Below, piece after piece: positions 30,285 through 40,633 of a DNA stretch of 64,000 nucleotides (position 1 is its first letter; every line of letters begins with the position of its first letter). Position numbers and translations under genes: made by a program. Below the pieces are notes generated by a model. That model saw only the letters and a list, made by a program, of their open reading frames with translations, was not told where the DNA came from and did no database searches. The stretch covers positions 30,629,501 through 30,693,500 of the forward strand of contig NC_091668.1 of NCBI RefSeq assembly GCF_042453785.1. Reading direction: 5' to 3'. The DNA is from Malus domestica (Eukaryota; Streptophyta; Magnoliopsida; Rosales; Rosaceae).

Positions 30285-30925
30285 AGCGAGCGTAAATTAT
30301 ATTTATAGGACATCCATCGCGCAAAATGCAAGGTCGATGGCCATCCTTGTGCAGACAACAGAAGTCACTGAAGCGTAACTGTGCATACATTTAGGCTTTA
30401 GCTTGTGAGGATATATATCGCAAGCGATGTATAAATTTTCGTGGTGACGCAAATTCATATCAAACAGCTGACGACAAACATTTCAAGACCGACATGGAAG
30501 CTGTGATGTGAAATTGACTCACCAATGTTGCATAGCTGGTGCCTGGTGAGACAATGCATTGTTGTACTCCAGGCAGGAAAGACAGGACCGGCTTTCGTGT
30601 TTGTGATTGTATCATCCGTTCATTGTAAATTTCATTTCGATGTGTGAAGACCGATTGATTTATTGATTGTTGATAACCTGTGTAAGGCCGTTCGGAATAA
30701 TATTTAGAGTGAAGGAGGTTTAGAGCTTCTGTTTTGTTCTGCGAATTCGCTGTCTGTTTGTTGTTAGTTTATCTCAATTAAAATGCAGATATAAGATTGC
30801 ATCTCAATGCCGAATGACGTGATTATGATATACAGAAAAAAATCTTTAGGGGCACGTAACGTCTGTGATAATAAATGGCTCTCGCACACGCGGGAGGCTG
30901 GTAATGACTAAAGGATCCCTCCTGC
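30285..30925. other. 3' region of the DUF707 gene
   Basis: 3'-UTR and flank. The segments 30318-30390 and 30418-30500 are the ones recognisably copied in the 44.6-44.9 kb pseudogene, which supports their being transcribed 3'-UTR. Confidence 0.5.
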
Positions 30926-31205
30926 TCCAAACTTTCTGAAGATAAATTTTGATGGGTATGTTATAAATAATCATGCAGCCGCGGGTTTCGTTGTTAGAGA
31001 TGCATTTTGGTTCTCCGATTGTTGCGGGGACTAGAAACTTGGGTGGTACTAGATACCGGTTGGCGGTTGCGAAAGTTGCAGCAGGGTGACTCCAAACTTG
31101 TCATTGACACAGTTAGACTCGATCTCTTGGTGGACGTGTTTTAGGGAGACGAATTTCCTAACGGATGCCATTACTAATGCGTACCATTCTGTTGATGAGC
31201 CAACT
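30926..31205 (+). pseudogene. Decayed RNase H-like (RVT_3) domain fragment of a LINE-type element
   Basis: Readable pieces include KINFDGYVINNHAAAGFVVR, then an ARNLGGT piece, then a DSKLVID-like segment and an FLTDAITNAYHSVDEP-like tail. These are the ordered landmarks of the RNase H-like domain at the end of plant L1-type LINEs. The frame is interrupted several times and no RT region precedes it. Confidence 0.6.
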
Positions 31206-31302
31206 TTAAAAGTTATAATAACTTTAACCGTTTAATCAAATTTTAATAGTCCGAATCCCCGGACTTAGTGGATTAGGAGGAAGGGATCCCAGAAATCTAG
31301 CC
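31203..31302. repeat. Partial copy of the 40.1-kb MITE family
   Basis: It shares aacttagtgaattaggagga-like sequence (here cggacttagtggattaggagg) and the ...taaccgtttaatcaaat... portion with the right half of the MITE at 40141-40306; the opposite end is missing. Confidence 0.55.
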
Positions 31303-31939
31303 GGCCATTGAAGTGGTGGCATCCCATACGCTGGTGACTCGTGCATTGCAGAATTTTTGTGCAATAGATCAACATAAATGGAGCTGATAGCAAGAACAGT
31401 TGAAATCAATCTCTTCCAAGGAAACAAGCAACAGGTACGGCTAGTTATATAAAAACCACCACATATATAGATGTCTTGTGTGTATACATTACAAAAACCA
31501 CATGCCAACATCGACTTTAGCAACCGGAAAAATGTTTCCAACACTTCGACAAAAGCACGGAACAACAGATTGGGTTTTCCGGTCCTTTATTGGCTCTACT
31601 CGATACTGCAACTAGATATATACCTATACTTAGATGAGAAAGTTGCAGTACGAGAAACCCCCAAGTTCTCGAGGGTTTTAAACGTCTAACAAGTCCGGCG
31701 GATAAACACCCAGCCAAACATAACGAAGCTTATCTATTTGCCCAGGAACTGTGTAAACCAATCCCCACCCCACCCACGCCACCCCTAAACACAGACTTGG
31801 GATGTAACATATTATCAGTCATATAAACATCTAACACGTCCAAAAGATAAAAAGAGCAACTAAACTTGGAAAGAAGCTTTCACCTAAACAGCGTAACTCC
31901 AACAGGTAGACTGGAGCAGTCAACATAAGAAAGCCCACT
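31303..31939. other. Spacer and 3'-UTR of the EIN3-like gene
   Basis: No gene signal is seen; the right part is probably the 3'-UTR of the minus-strand EIN3-like gene. Confidence 0.5.
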
Positions 31940-33817
31940 TCATGGGAACCAGGGAGATGCATCTTGGTTCACCGGCGGGTCCATAGCATTATAACCAACG
32001 TGCGCCAAGTGAAAGGGGGAGTCAAATCTTATGTCGACATCTTCGCTGGAATTGTTTCCAAATGGAGACTCAAATGCCATCAACTGATCAAACTGAACTT
32101 CCGGGGATGAAAAGCCTGGATGAAGCATAAGCATGGGGGATGGTTCCGACATGTTCATGTTGCGTCCTATGTCCACGCCGTGACCAAACAAGTTATCATT
32201 CATTGGAAATTGATAGTTCGCCTGCTGCTGATTGCGATCATCTATAACATTAAGGTTTCCAGGATTGCAGTTCTTGTTCTGCTGAATATTACTATCATAG
32301 AATGACATAAGCTCCGATATCATTTTCTGCCCATCCTCAGCAACTCCAAGTCCTGAAGCATCAAACCTACCTGACTGGTTCACTGGTTGTTGAATTCCAA
32401 GTCCCGAATCATCAAACATACTTGACTGGTTCACTGGTTGATTTGCTGGTGTAGGTTGTTGAGCAATGGGTAGAGAGAAGCCCACAGGTGTCTCATTGTG
32501 AAGCTGAAAGCTTGACATTCCAAGCACTTGTGAAGAATTACTCCGGTGTGGACAATTCAACTGATGATTGTTTCTTGCAGTTATGTCAAGAAAGCCTAGG
32601 CGATAATCATGATACGGGCACTGCAGATATTCGCAGGTGTAAACCTTCTGATTTAACATCATTTGTGGCTCTTCAGCCAGCTGCTTCCTCTTTTGACCAA
32701 AATCGGAGTTGATCTCAATAAGCTCTCTCTTAATCTGAGGTCCCAGCCTCTCTCTTTGTCCAGTGGCTCCAATGTTGAAGTGATTAACAAGAGGTTTGCA
32801 ATCCTCTATTTCAACATTTTCGTCATCATCAACCCCTTCGACATCATAATCACTAGTTCCACTGATTGCTAGAGAGTCATTCCCACCAGCAAATGGAGGT
32901 GGACATCTATCAGGATATAGCCTCCGGGCCAAAGCTTCCTCCTGGTTTAAAATGGCTAGCCAAGTGGCACTCTCCTTAGCAGTCATTTTGTCCTGCAAAC
33001 ATTTAGACTGACAAACAAGCTTGCGGATCTTGGCAATATCTGGGGACATGTGCTTTATCACAGCCGTGAGAACACCAACCTTCCAAGCCTTCTTCAGATC
33101 ATGAGGCTTCTTGTATGGGGGAGGACCCTGATCCTTGGGCAGATTTAGTTGAGGCCACCATTCCTCATTACCAGTAGGCCACCAAGGTGGGGCAACACCC
33201 TTCTCCAACGGGAAACGTCTTTGGGGTGGATTGCAGTGCTGCATCAAAGCTGACAAAAGTGAACCAAGAGTGGTGTCTTGGAGCTCCTGCAAGGTGTGAG
33301 GAGTGGAGGCCACCGCACTGAAGTGTTCATTCTTCCCAGGGATTGAATGATCCGCCTGATACTTAGAAATGGCAGCTGGGCCATTACGATCAAATCTTAC
33401 TTTTTCCTTCCACCATGCTCTCAGATTGTCAGAAGCGCCACTCACTGGTTTTCCTTTTTCAGGGATAATTCCATAAACAAAACCTTGAGCTTTGCAAACT
33501 TCCATCATTTTCAGCATATATTTCAGGATTCCATCTTGTGCCCGTGACATCTTCTTCCTCCGAGCTTGTTCCTGTGATTGACGCTGTCTTGCATTGTCAA
33601 CTCCTTCCTTTCCCTTAGTTTGTTCTTTCAGCCTCTTCAATAGCATTCTATCTCTCCACATCCTCTTCTCGAGCTCATCAACATCCATTTCTTCATCACT
33701 ATAATCCTCCTCTGCTGTCGCCTCTGGTTCATGCTCTGGAGCTGCATCCCCTTCCCCAGATGGAGCAGAAAGAAAGTCAAGATTATCACAGAAGCCCAAC
33801 TCCTCAAAGATCCCCAT
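31940..33817 (-). CDS. EIL1: EIN3/EIL ethylene-signalling transcription factor (625 aa, intronless CDS)
   Basis: The reading frame opens with [19 protein letters not shown], the invariant EIN3/EIL start. An acidic patch ([20 protein letters not shown], residues 36-55) and a basic helix KRLKEQ come next. The conserved DNA-binding core follows from about residue 80 ([36 protein letters not shown] at 135-150; a PPWWPTG.EEWW proline-rich block). The C-terminal part is Gln/Asn-rich activating sequence. The length matches EIN3/EIL1 (about 600-630). In ethylene signalling these nuclear proteins are stabilised through EIN2 and degraded by EBF1/2 F-box proteins, and switch on ERF genes. Which of EIN3 or EIL1 it is cannot be told here. 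A 17-residue tandem repeat lies in the activation region (32342-32441). Confidence 0.95.
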   Translation of the reverse strand: MGIFEELGFCDNLDFLSAPSGEGDAAPEHEPEATAEEDYSDEEMDVDELEKRMWRDRMLLKRLKEQTKGKEGVDNARQRQSQEQARRKKMSRAQDGILKYMLKMMEVCKAQGFVYGIIPEKGKPVSGASDNLRAWWKEKVRFDRNGPAAISKYQADHSIPGKNEHFSAVASTPHTLQELQDTTLGSLLSALMQHCNPPQRRFPLEKGVAPPWWPTGNEEWWPQLNLPKDQGPPPYKKPHDLKKAWKVGVLTAVIKHMSPDIAKIRKLVCQSKCLQDKMTAKESATWLAILNQEEALARRLYPDRCPPPFAGGNDSLAISGTSDYDVEGVDDDENVEIEDCKPLVNHFNIGATGQRERLGPQIKRELIEINSDFGQKRKQLAEEPQMMLNQKVYTCEYLQCPYHDYRLGFLDITARNNHQLNCPHRSNSSQVLGMSSFQLHNETPVGFSLPIAQQPTPANQPVNQSSMFDDSGLGIQQPVNQSGRFDASGLGVAEDGQKMISELMSFYDSNIQQNKNCNPGNLNVIDDRNQQQANYQFPMNDNLFGHGVDIGRNMNMSEPSPMLMLHPGFSSPEVQFDQLMAFESPFGNNSSEDVDIRFDSPFHLAHVGYNAMDPPVNQDASPWFP

Positions 33818-35243
33818 TTAGCACTGACACAAACCACGTCAACTTCTCCGCCCTTCTCTCTTTTCTTTTCTTTTCTTTTTTTCCAAACTTCTCTGCCCTT
33901 CTCTCTCTCTGTAGAAGATTTCCAATCTTGTGCACAGTTATTAGCTTTAAAATTTCTGAGAGCCAAGGTTCACCAAGAAAGGATAAATCCTGAAAGTAAA
34001 GAAAATCAAATTTTCTGCAAAAGAAATAAATTTCAAATAACTCAGTTAATACCACAATTTTAGCAGATCATAGATCAGGTACATTGAACTAGCAAGTAAT
34101 GACTTAAATTCGATGAAAGTAAAACCCAGGGAAAGTACATAATTTCATAAATACAATTAATCACAAACATAAAAAGTAGCACAATAAATTAGTCGAAACT
34201 GCTACCATAAATTAGAAGGGTATCAAACCCGCAACTAATTCAAGCAAGCAAACAAAGAAACGTAACGGAACTCCTTGTTTTCACATACAAAATGAAAAAG
34301 AAAAAGAAAATAAAAGAACCAAAGATAATCCCAACACATGGACATCATCACTACAAGAATATCCGAGAAAAAAAAGAAGAAGAAAACAACAAAAAGAAGA
34401 TAAATATATCCACCAGCATCACGAAAATCAAAAGGTATTAGCAATAAAAACCAAATTTAAGTTACACGTAATACCCTGCAACTGCGAACGGACTAAAGCT
34501 GAACGAACAGAGCCAAGCACCTCCAGATCTACCATCTTCCAGATTCATTTTCTTTACAATAACACGTTATTAACGAGCATTGACAGAACCGAGTTTCCGG
34601 TCTTTTATTATTGTTTACACAAACTGACATATAGCTTATAACGCCGGTTTACAGCAAATATACCACCTATCTAAGCAACATGATTCACTTATTAATCCGT
34701 TTTCATCATTTAATATAAACCCAGAAATTGCGAGTAGCCGTCTTTTCGGATCTAAACGTTGTTTACGCATCAATCAATCCAGATCCAAACATATCATTTC
34801 CAAATTTTGCAAAACCAAATATTAAAACACAACAAAAAAAACCCCGGAAATAAAAATCAAACCGAAATTTAAAAAATATGGTAAACAGCAAGAAACACCA
34901 AACAAAACCCAGATAGAATCCATTACATATACTTGCAAATGAATAAGAGAGGAACCCTAGAGTGTAAGATACGGCAGTAGCACACAGATCAACCATCAAA
35001 AACCTTGAAAAGTCACTGAATTGAGAACAAATATATTTATTTATTAATTATGCAGACAAGAACAGATTAACCTAAACAATAAACAGAACAATCAGAAATG
35101 AAACAACTAGTTTTTATTTAAAAAAATTCAAAAAAAAAAAAAGAGTAGAAAATTAAGGTACCTGATTGATTGAAATCATGAGCTGGTAGGATGCATTGAA
35201 GCTCCTCAAGCACTCTCTGATTGTTCACAGAGAGAAAGAAGAG

Positions 35244-35274
<31 letters not shown>

Positions 35275-35275
35275 A
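33818..35275 (-). other. 5' leader with intron of the EIN3-like gene
   Basis: On the minus strand a donor (caatcaatcag, then gtacc) ends a leader exon at 35162. An acceptor (tttactttcag) precedes 33989, giving an intron of 33990-35161, about 1.17 kb. Leader introns are usual in EIN3/EIL genes. The first leader exon includes a 30-plus T/A homopolymer at about 35247-35274. Confidence 0.55.
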
Positions 35276-35589
35276 GTCAGAGGAGAGAGAAGAAGAAACG
35301 AGAGAAGATAAAATGTTGGCTGGATAGCCCCAAGGGACAAGGATATGAAGTCTAAGCATCAGTGGACTTATTTAACTAGGGTTAGGTTAGCTTTTAACCG
35401 TGGTTAAGGTGTGGGGTAAACTCTTGGGTTACGTGTTACTTTGACATCATTTATACTATCCATCCTATATGTGAAATTAAATTATTTTCTTTTTATAATT
35501 TCTGTCTTATATTTTAAGTTTTACACATACAAAAATGCATATGAATTAAGAATGGAAGCAACGTGCCACCAAGAAGCCTTACGTATTGA
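35276..35589. other. Promoter side of the EIN3-like gene
   Basis: No gene or assignable repeat is seen. Confidence 0.4.
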
Positions 35590-35757
35590 TAGATTTTTTA
35601 ATGTGATCGGAACACGAGATTGTATAGCACGTGTTACTATACAAATAATGAGATATGTGTGTTAAAAAATTAATAATTTAAAAAATATAATTTTCCACCG
35701 CTTATATGAAAACATGTGGTGTACCAGCCGTGTTCTGATCACAATAAAAAATTTCTC
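35590..35757. mobile_element. MITE, first of a tandem pair
   Basis: The ends agattttttaatgtgatcgg and, inverted, the complement of ctgatcacaataaaaaattt match over about 26 bp. The interior is AT-rich with acgtgttactatacaaat. It is followed 23 bp later by a diverged copy in the same orientation. Confidence 0.65.
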
Positions 35758-35779
35758 TTACGCAAGGTCTATTGTCGAA

Positions 35780-35945
35780 GAGATTTTTCAGTATGACTGG
35801 AATACGGAGTCGTACATCACGTGTCACTATACAAATTGTGGGATATATGTGTTAAAAAGTTAATAACTTTCAAAATAAAACTTTCTACCATTTATATAAA
35901 AACACGCACACTCGTGTGTGTTCCGGTCAAAATGAAAAATTTTCT
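35780..35945. mobile_element. MITE, second of a tandem pair
   Basis: Same layout as 35590-35757: left end agatttttcagtatgactgg, right end gtgttccggtcaaaatg, interior cacgtgtcactatacaaat and ggatatatgtgttaaaaag. It is diverged from copy 1, so the pairing is old. Confidence 0.62.
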
Positions 35946-35984
35946 CCTATCATCGGTGCTATCCTGGAAATTGTGAAAATTAGG

Positions 35985-36165
35985 CTAAACCTGAGCTATC
36001 CTCTAGAATCAAGTCTGCCACTAAGTTTGGTGGTTCCTCAAACCACATCATTTCCTGCTGAACATCGAGACTTGCACTGCAACCCTGTGCGTCGCCTGGT
36101 TTGCTTCCCGTCGGACATGGCAGAAATCATATTGAGGGAACTCTTGAACAAAAGCTCAAACATCG
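35985..36165 (-). pseudogene. LINE RNase H-like C-terminus, unit A
   Basis: On the minus strand the sequence reads FCHVRREANQATHRVA. A shift of frame later comes WFEEPPNLVADLILEDS and a stop codon. This is the characteristic C-terminal end of RNase H-like domains in plant LINE polyproteins (HVRREAN..AH.LA... WFEEPP.....L..D). The roughly 100-codon plus-strand frame over it is a shadow. Confidence 0.6.
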
Positions 36166-37497
36166 TTAATGATTGGCCCCAGCAAAGAGTAATCCTCCCC
36201 GTTTATTTCATTGCAGCAATGGTGGCAAGGGAGCCTTCGTCGAAGATCACAACATTCTATTTATTTAATTGCAGTGATGGTGTTTTTTAGTTTGAAGATT
36301 TGGACAGATTGGAAGGGTCGCACCAATCATTAATTAATTACAATAAATGTTTTAAAACAATAAAAATTAGCATAACGTATTTAATAATGAATTAAAAAAT
36401 TATTTGAAGGTACTGTCAAAACCATTGTTGCTGCCTTAATACTGATTTGAACATTTTGACATTCATTTAGAGATATTTTAATTGACTTTATTTTTCTTTG
36501 TGTGGGTCGGGTTTGACTTTGAACTTACTTTGAAGGTTTCACTTAGATTTTTTCTTTTTTCCCTTTTCCTCGTCAAATGATAGTCATTTAATAGAATTTG
36601 AATATAAATTGTTTACATCATTTCACTAATAATTTATTGGGGAAATTGCGTAGATTTTATCGAAATGTTCTTTTAACTGAGACACGTATCATTATTCAGT
36701 AGATTACAATGTTTTGCTTGATGTCTCCTTATTGCTTTGTAGCTTTAGCACTTTATACTTTGAAGTGACACTAATGTGTCTTTTTTGTATTATTTATGCC
36801 ATGTGATGTTATTGGGTAATGATGAAGCCATAGAGGAGGTGCGTCCACACCTCTAGTAGTTGAAATCAACTTTTAAGAGTGAGAATATGTGCCTCTGGTT
36901 TCTTTGAACCTAGACAAAAACTTGCAATATCGTTTGTTGTTGGGCTGTGCAACACCTGCTACTGCTCGCACCAACCTACCATACTCAACACCCACTACCA
37001 TTGTTTTAAAAATCCTCGTTAGTGCCGTCTAGGCGTTAGGTTGCTGGCTACCACCCCGATTAGTTTCTAATTGTTTGAAAATTAATAAAGTGCGTTTAGA
37101 TCCGCTTAGGCGTCCGCCTAACCCGCATAGGTCGACACTCTCACTTAAACAAAAAAATAGATAACTTTCATTTTACATTTTTTTTTAACAAAAGATAAGA
37201 GGCTTGTTGAATACTTGGATGAATACTCATTATATGTTTATTCCCCACGTTTTCAGTATGTTTAATACATATTATTTTTTGTTGCAATTTATATATCTAA
37301 GACATATTCTAACTCTTGGAGTAAAACTCAAATTTTAGTTTCTAAACATCCCCCAACTTACTCCAACCCTTAGAGTAAATATGAGTTTTAACCAAGAACT
37401 CATTTATGAAGCAAATTTAAGCCATAATTGCCCCTGCCCACCATATATTAATGGTCCAAATTCCAACGGCTATCCTAGAAATGGTGAAAATTAGGCT

Positions 37498-37675
37498 AAA
37501 CCTGAGCTATCCTCTAGAATCAAGTCTACCACTAAGTTTGGTGGTTCCTCAAACCACATCAATTCTTGCTGAACACCGAGACCTGCACTACAACCCTGTG
37601 CGCCGCCTGGTTTGCTTCCCGTCGGACATGGCAGAAATCATACTGAGGGAACTCTTGAACAAGAGCTCAAACATG
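37498..37675 (-). pseudogene. LINE RNase H-like C-terminus, unit B
   Basis: Second copy of the fragment in unit A, with the same order of motifs on the minus strand. Confidence 0.58.
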
Positions 37676-38990
37676 TTAATGATTGGCCCCATCAAAAAGA
37701 GTAATCATCCCTGTTTATTTCATTGCAGCAATGGTGGCAAGGGAGCATCCGTGGAAGATCACAACATTCTGTTTATTTCATTGCAGCGATGGTGTTTTTT
37801 AGTTTGAAGAATTGGACGGATTGGAAGGGTCGCACCAATCACTAATTAATTACAATAAATGTTTTAAAACAATAAAAATTAGCATAACGTATTTAATAAT
37901 GAATTAAAAAAATTATTTGAAGGTGCTGTCAAATTTGACGACAAGGGTGAGAGCTGTCATTCCATATCATGCCACGTCGGATTTGGCTTCTCGGTTGGAA
38001 ACCATTGTTGCTATCTTTTATGACTGTTAATGCTGATTTGAACATTTTGAGACATCTCATTTAGAGATATTTTAACTGACTTTATTTTTATTTGCGTGGG
38101 TCGGGTCAAACTTACTTTGAAGGTTTCACTTAGATTTTTTTCTTTTTCCCGTTTCCTCGTCAAATGATTGTCGTTTAATAGAATTTGAATAGAAATTGTT
38201 TACATCATTTCACTAATAACTTATTGGGGAAATTACGTAAGATTTTATCGAAATATTCTTTTAACTGAGACCCATATCATTATTCAGTAGATTACAATGT
38301 TTTACTTGATGTCTCCTTGTTGCTTTATAGTTTTAGCACTTTATACTTTGAAATGACACTAATGTGTCTTTTTGTATTATTTATGCCATGTGATGTTATT
38401 AGGCAATGATGAAGCCATAGAGGAGGTGCGTCCACACCTCTAGTAGTTGAAATCAACTTTTGAGAGTGAGAATATGTCCCTCTGGTTTCTTTGAACCTAG
38501 ACAAAAACTTGCAATGTCGTTTGTTGTTGGGCTGCGCAACACCCACGGTTGCTCGCACCAACCTGCCATACTCAACACCCACGACCATTGTTTTGAAAAT
38601 CCTCGCTAGTACCGTCTAGGCGTTAGGTTGCTGATTACCACCCTGATTAGTTTCTAGACGTTTAAAAATTAATAAAGTGCGCCTAGATCCGCTTAGGCGT
38701 CTGTCTAACCTACATAGGTCGCAACTCTCACTTAGTCAGAAAATAGATAACTTTCATTTTGCATTTTTTTTTTAACAAAAGATAAGAGGCTTGTTGAATA
38801 CTCATTATATGTTTATTCCCAATGTTTTTAGTATGTTTTAATATATATTATTGTTTGTTTTGCAATTTATATATCCTAAGACATACTCCAACCCTTTGAG
38901 TAAAACTCAAATTTTAGGTTCTAAATCTCCCCCAACTAGCTCCAACCCTTAAAGCAAATATGAATTTTAACCCAAAACTTATTTCTCAAG

Positions 38991-39991
38991 TTCCTTTTTT
39001 TCAATTTGACCTTGCATCGCTGTTAATTTGTTTGTTGCAATTTGTTTTACGCAAATTTGAAGAAATGCCTAGAGAAAAGAAAGAAGAAGAGAGGGGAAAA
39101 AAACAAGGTAAAAGGAAGAGGAAAAAACTCGGCTGTTTGCTTGTGAAGCCCACACAGGTGACAGGTTAGTTTGTGAAGCCCACATAGGTAAGAAGTAAAA
39201 ATTTGTTGGCTTTCAGTTTTTAAGGCCCACGCAAAGGTTTATGTTGTTTAGGCGTTGTTGGCATCTGTAACAATTACCTAAGTGTTTGGATTGTGGCGTT
39301 ATGTATGTGATAAATTGAACATTTTAGTTTGCTTCTCCCAATTTTATTTTTAAGATTTTAATCGTGTAGATCTCATGAATCTTCCAATTCAACTTGGCAA
39401 TTATATTTATGATATGAAAATGTATAGTGAGTATTCATCAGTAAAAGAAATTAGTGATTTTTAAAGGACTTGGTGAAGACTGGGAGGTGTGCAAGATAAA
39501 AGTTAGTGTATTAGTTTCTTACTTAAGTTTTTGTGGTACTAGTTTTGGCCGCTTTGGTGGATAAAGCGTTTTATATTATGAATATTGTGAAAACACTCAT
39601 GTGTAACGAAATGAGAGATTGCTGGTGAGTGATAGCATGGTTAAGTGATGGAGAGAGATCTTTTTCTTTTTATTGATAATGAACTTATTATGCAATATTT
39701 TGATTACATGAAACATCGCAAACAACAATATGACTTGTTTGTATTGATAAATAAATGATATTAATATTGTCTATTATCTAAAAGGTTTTGCTTGCCTCCA
39801 TTTTTTATGGAACCTTTTACCCCCGACAATTTCTAGTCGTTCATGTGACAATTTAGCGAGAATATTAACAATTTTATACGGAACAACTAAAATGATTTAA
39901 GGTAGACAAATGGAAGGACTAGTTATATTGATTTTCATTGTCATGGAATAGAGTGAGGAGTAAAGTCAATCTCATGAACTATTTTGATTAA
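38991..39991. other. Gene-poor spacer
   Basis: No gene is supported; AT-rich with no clear element. Confidence 0.5.
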
Positions 39992-40369
39992 GAGCTCAAT
40001 TGGAAGTGTTTTTAGAATAACTAAAAACGTTTTTAATGAAAATATTTTTGAAACAAAAAATCCAAGCAGATTTCAAAAAAGCACTTAAAGTGCTTCTTGT
40101 AAGAAGAAAGTGCTTATTATGCTTTTGAAACCTGGAAAGGGATCATCTTCGAACCCCTTCGTCCTAATCCACCAAGTCCGGAGATCCGGACCATTGAAAA
40201 TTGATCCACCGGCTAAAGTTATTATGGGTATCTGTTTGTAGCCATTTGATCAAATGATCCGGATTCTCGAACTTAGTGAATTAGGAGGAAGGAATCGGGA
40301 GATGATCACCCAAAATTAATCCATTAAAAACGTTCTCAATTATTTTAAAATAACTTCTAAACCAGCCCT
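39992..40369. mobile_element. Older hAT-like MITE split by a second MITE
   Basis: The left arm (39992-40045) and right arm (about 40310-40369) are inverted copies: gagctcaattggaagtg against the complement of cttctaaaccagccc, and ctaaaaacgtttttaatg against cattaaaaacgttctc. The interval contains the complete MITE 40141-40306, so the outer element was hit by the inner one. Confidence 0.55.
40141..40306. mobile_element. 166-bp MITE with about 50-bp inverted ends
   Basis: The left end gatcatcttcgaaccccttc and the right end (complement gatcatctcccgattccttc) match imperfectly over about 50 bp to tccgga. Related pieces are at 3945-4035 and 31203-31302. No coding capacity. Confidence 0.75.
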
Positions 40370-40633
40370 AAAAAGCCTTCTTATCTAGTATTTCAACAGT
40401 CTGATTTCAATCAAACGGTGCAAGAACTCCCAAAATAAAACCCTTCAAAAAGCCCACTCATAGAGCTCACAGAGATTTCTCCAAATTCCAAAACGAACCC
40501 AAACAAACCAACTATTTACTCTTATCTCCCTCCTCCTCTTCTTCTTCCCACTCTGCAACTCAAACACCATTTCTTGGTCCGTACACGATGAAGTGAGTTG
40601 GGTCGGGTCCTCATTCAATGCCCGAAGAAGAAG

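Larger units (their letters stand above)
35946..38990. repeat. 1.5-kb tandem duplication (two units)
   Basis: Unit A runs about 35950-37450 and unit B about 37463-38990, in the same orientation. They are closely similar over almost their full length (for example aattaggctaaacctgagct, then gtcggacatggcagaaatca, then gcgtccacacctctagtag, then taggcgttaggttgctg). Unit B carries about 65 bp near 37935-38000 absent from A. Each unit ends in the terminal part of the MITE family seen whole at 53541-54152. Each also contains minus-strand RNase H-like coding remains near its start. Confidence 0.85.

Noticed and set aside
37451-37807. Plus-strand frames conserved in both tandem units as a new gene
   Set aside because: They are antisense shadows of LINE RNase H-like sequence on the minus strand, which explains the conservation.
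40598-40633. Longer PPR reading frame starting at 40598
   Set aside because: The codon at 40598 is TTG; the first ATG of the frame is 40634, which also gives a sensible organelle presequence.
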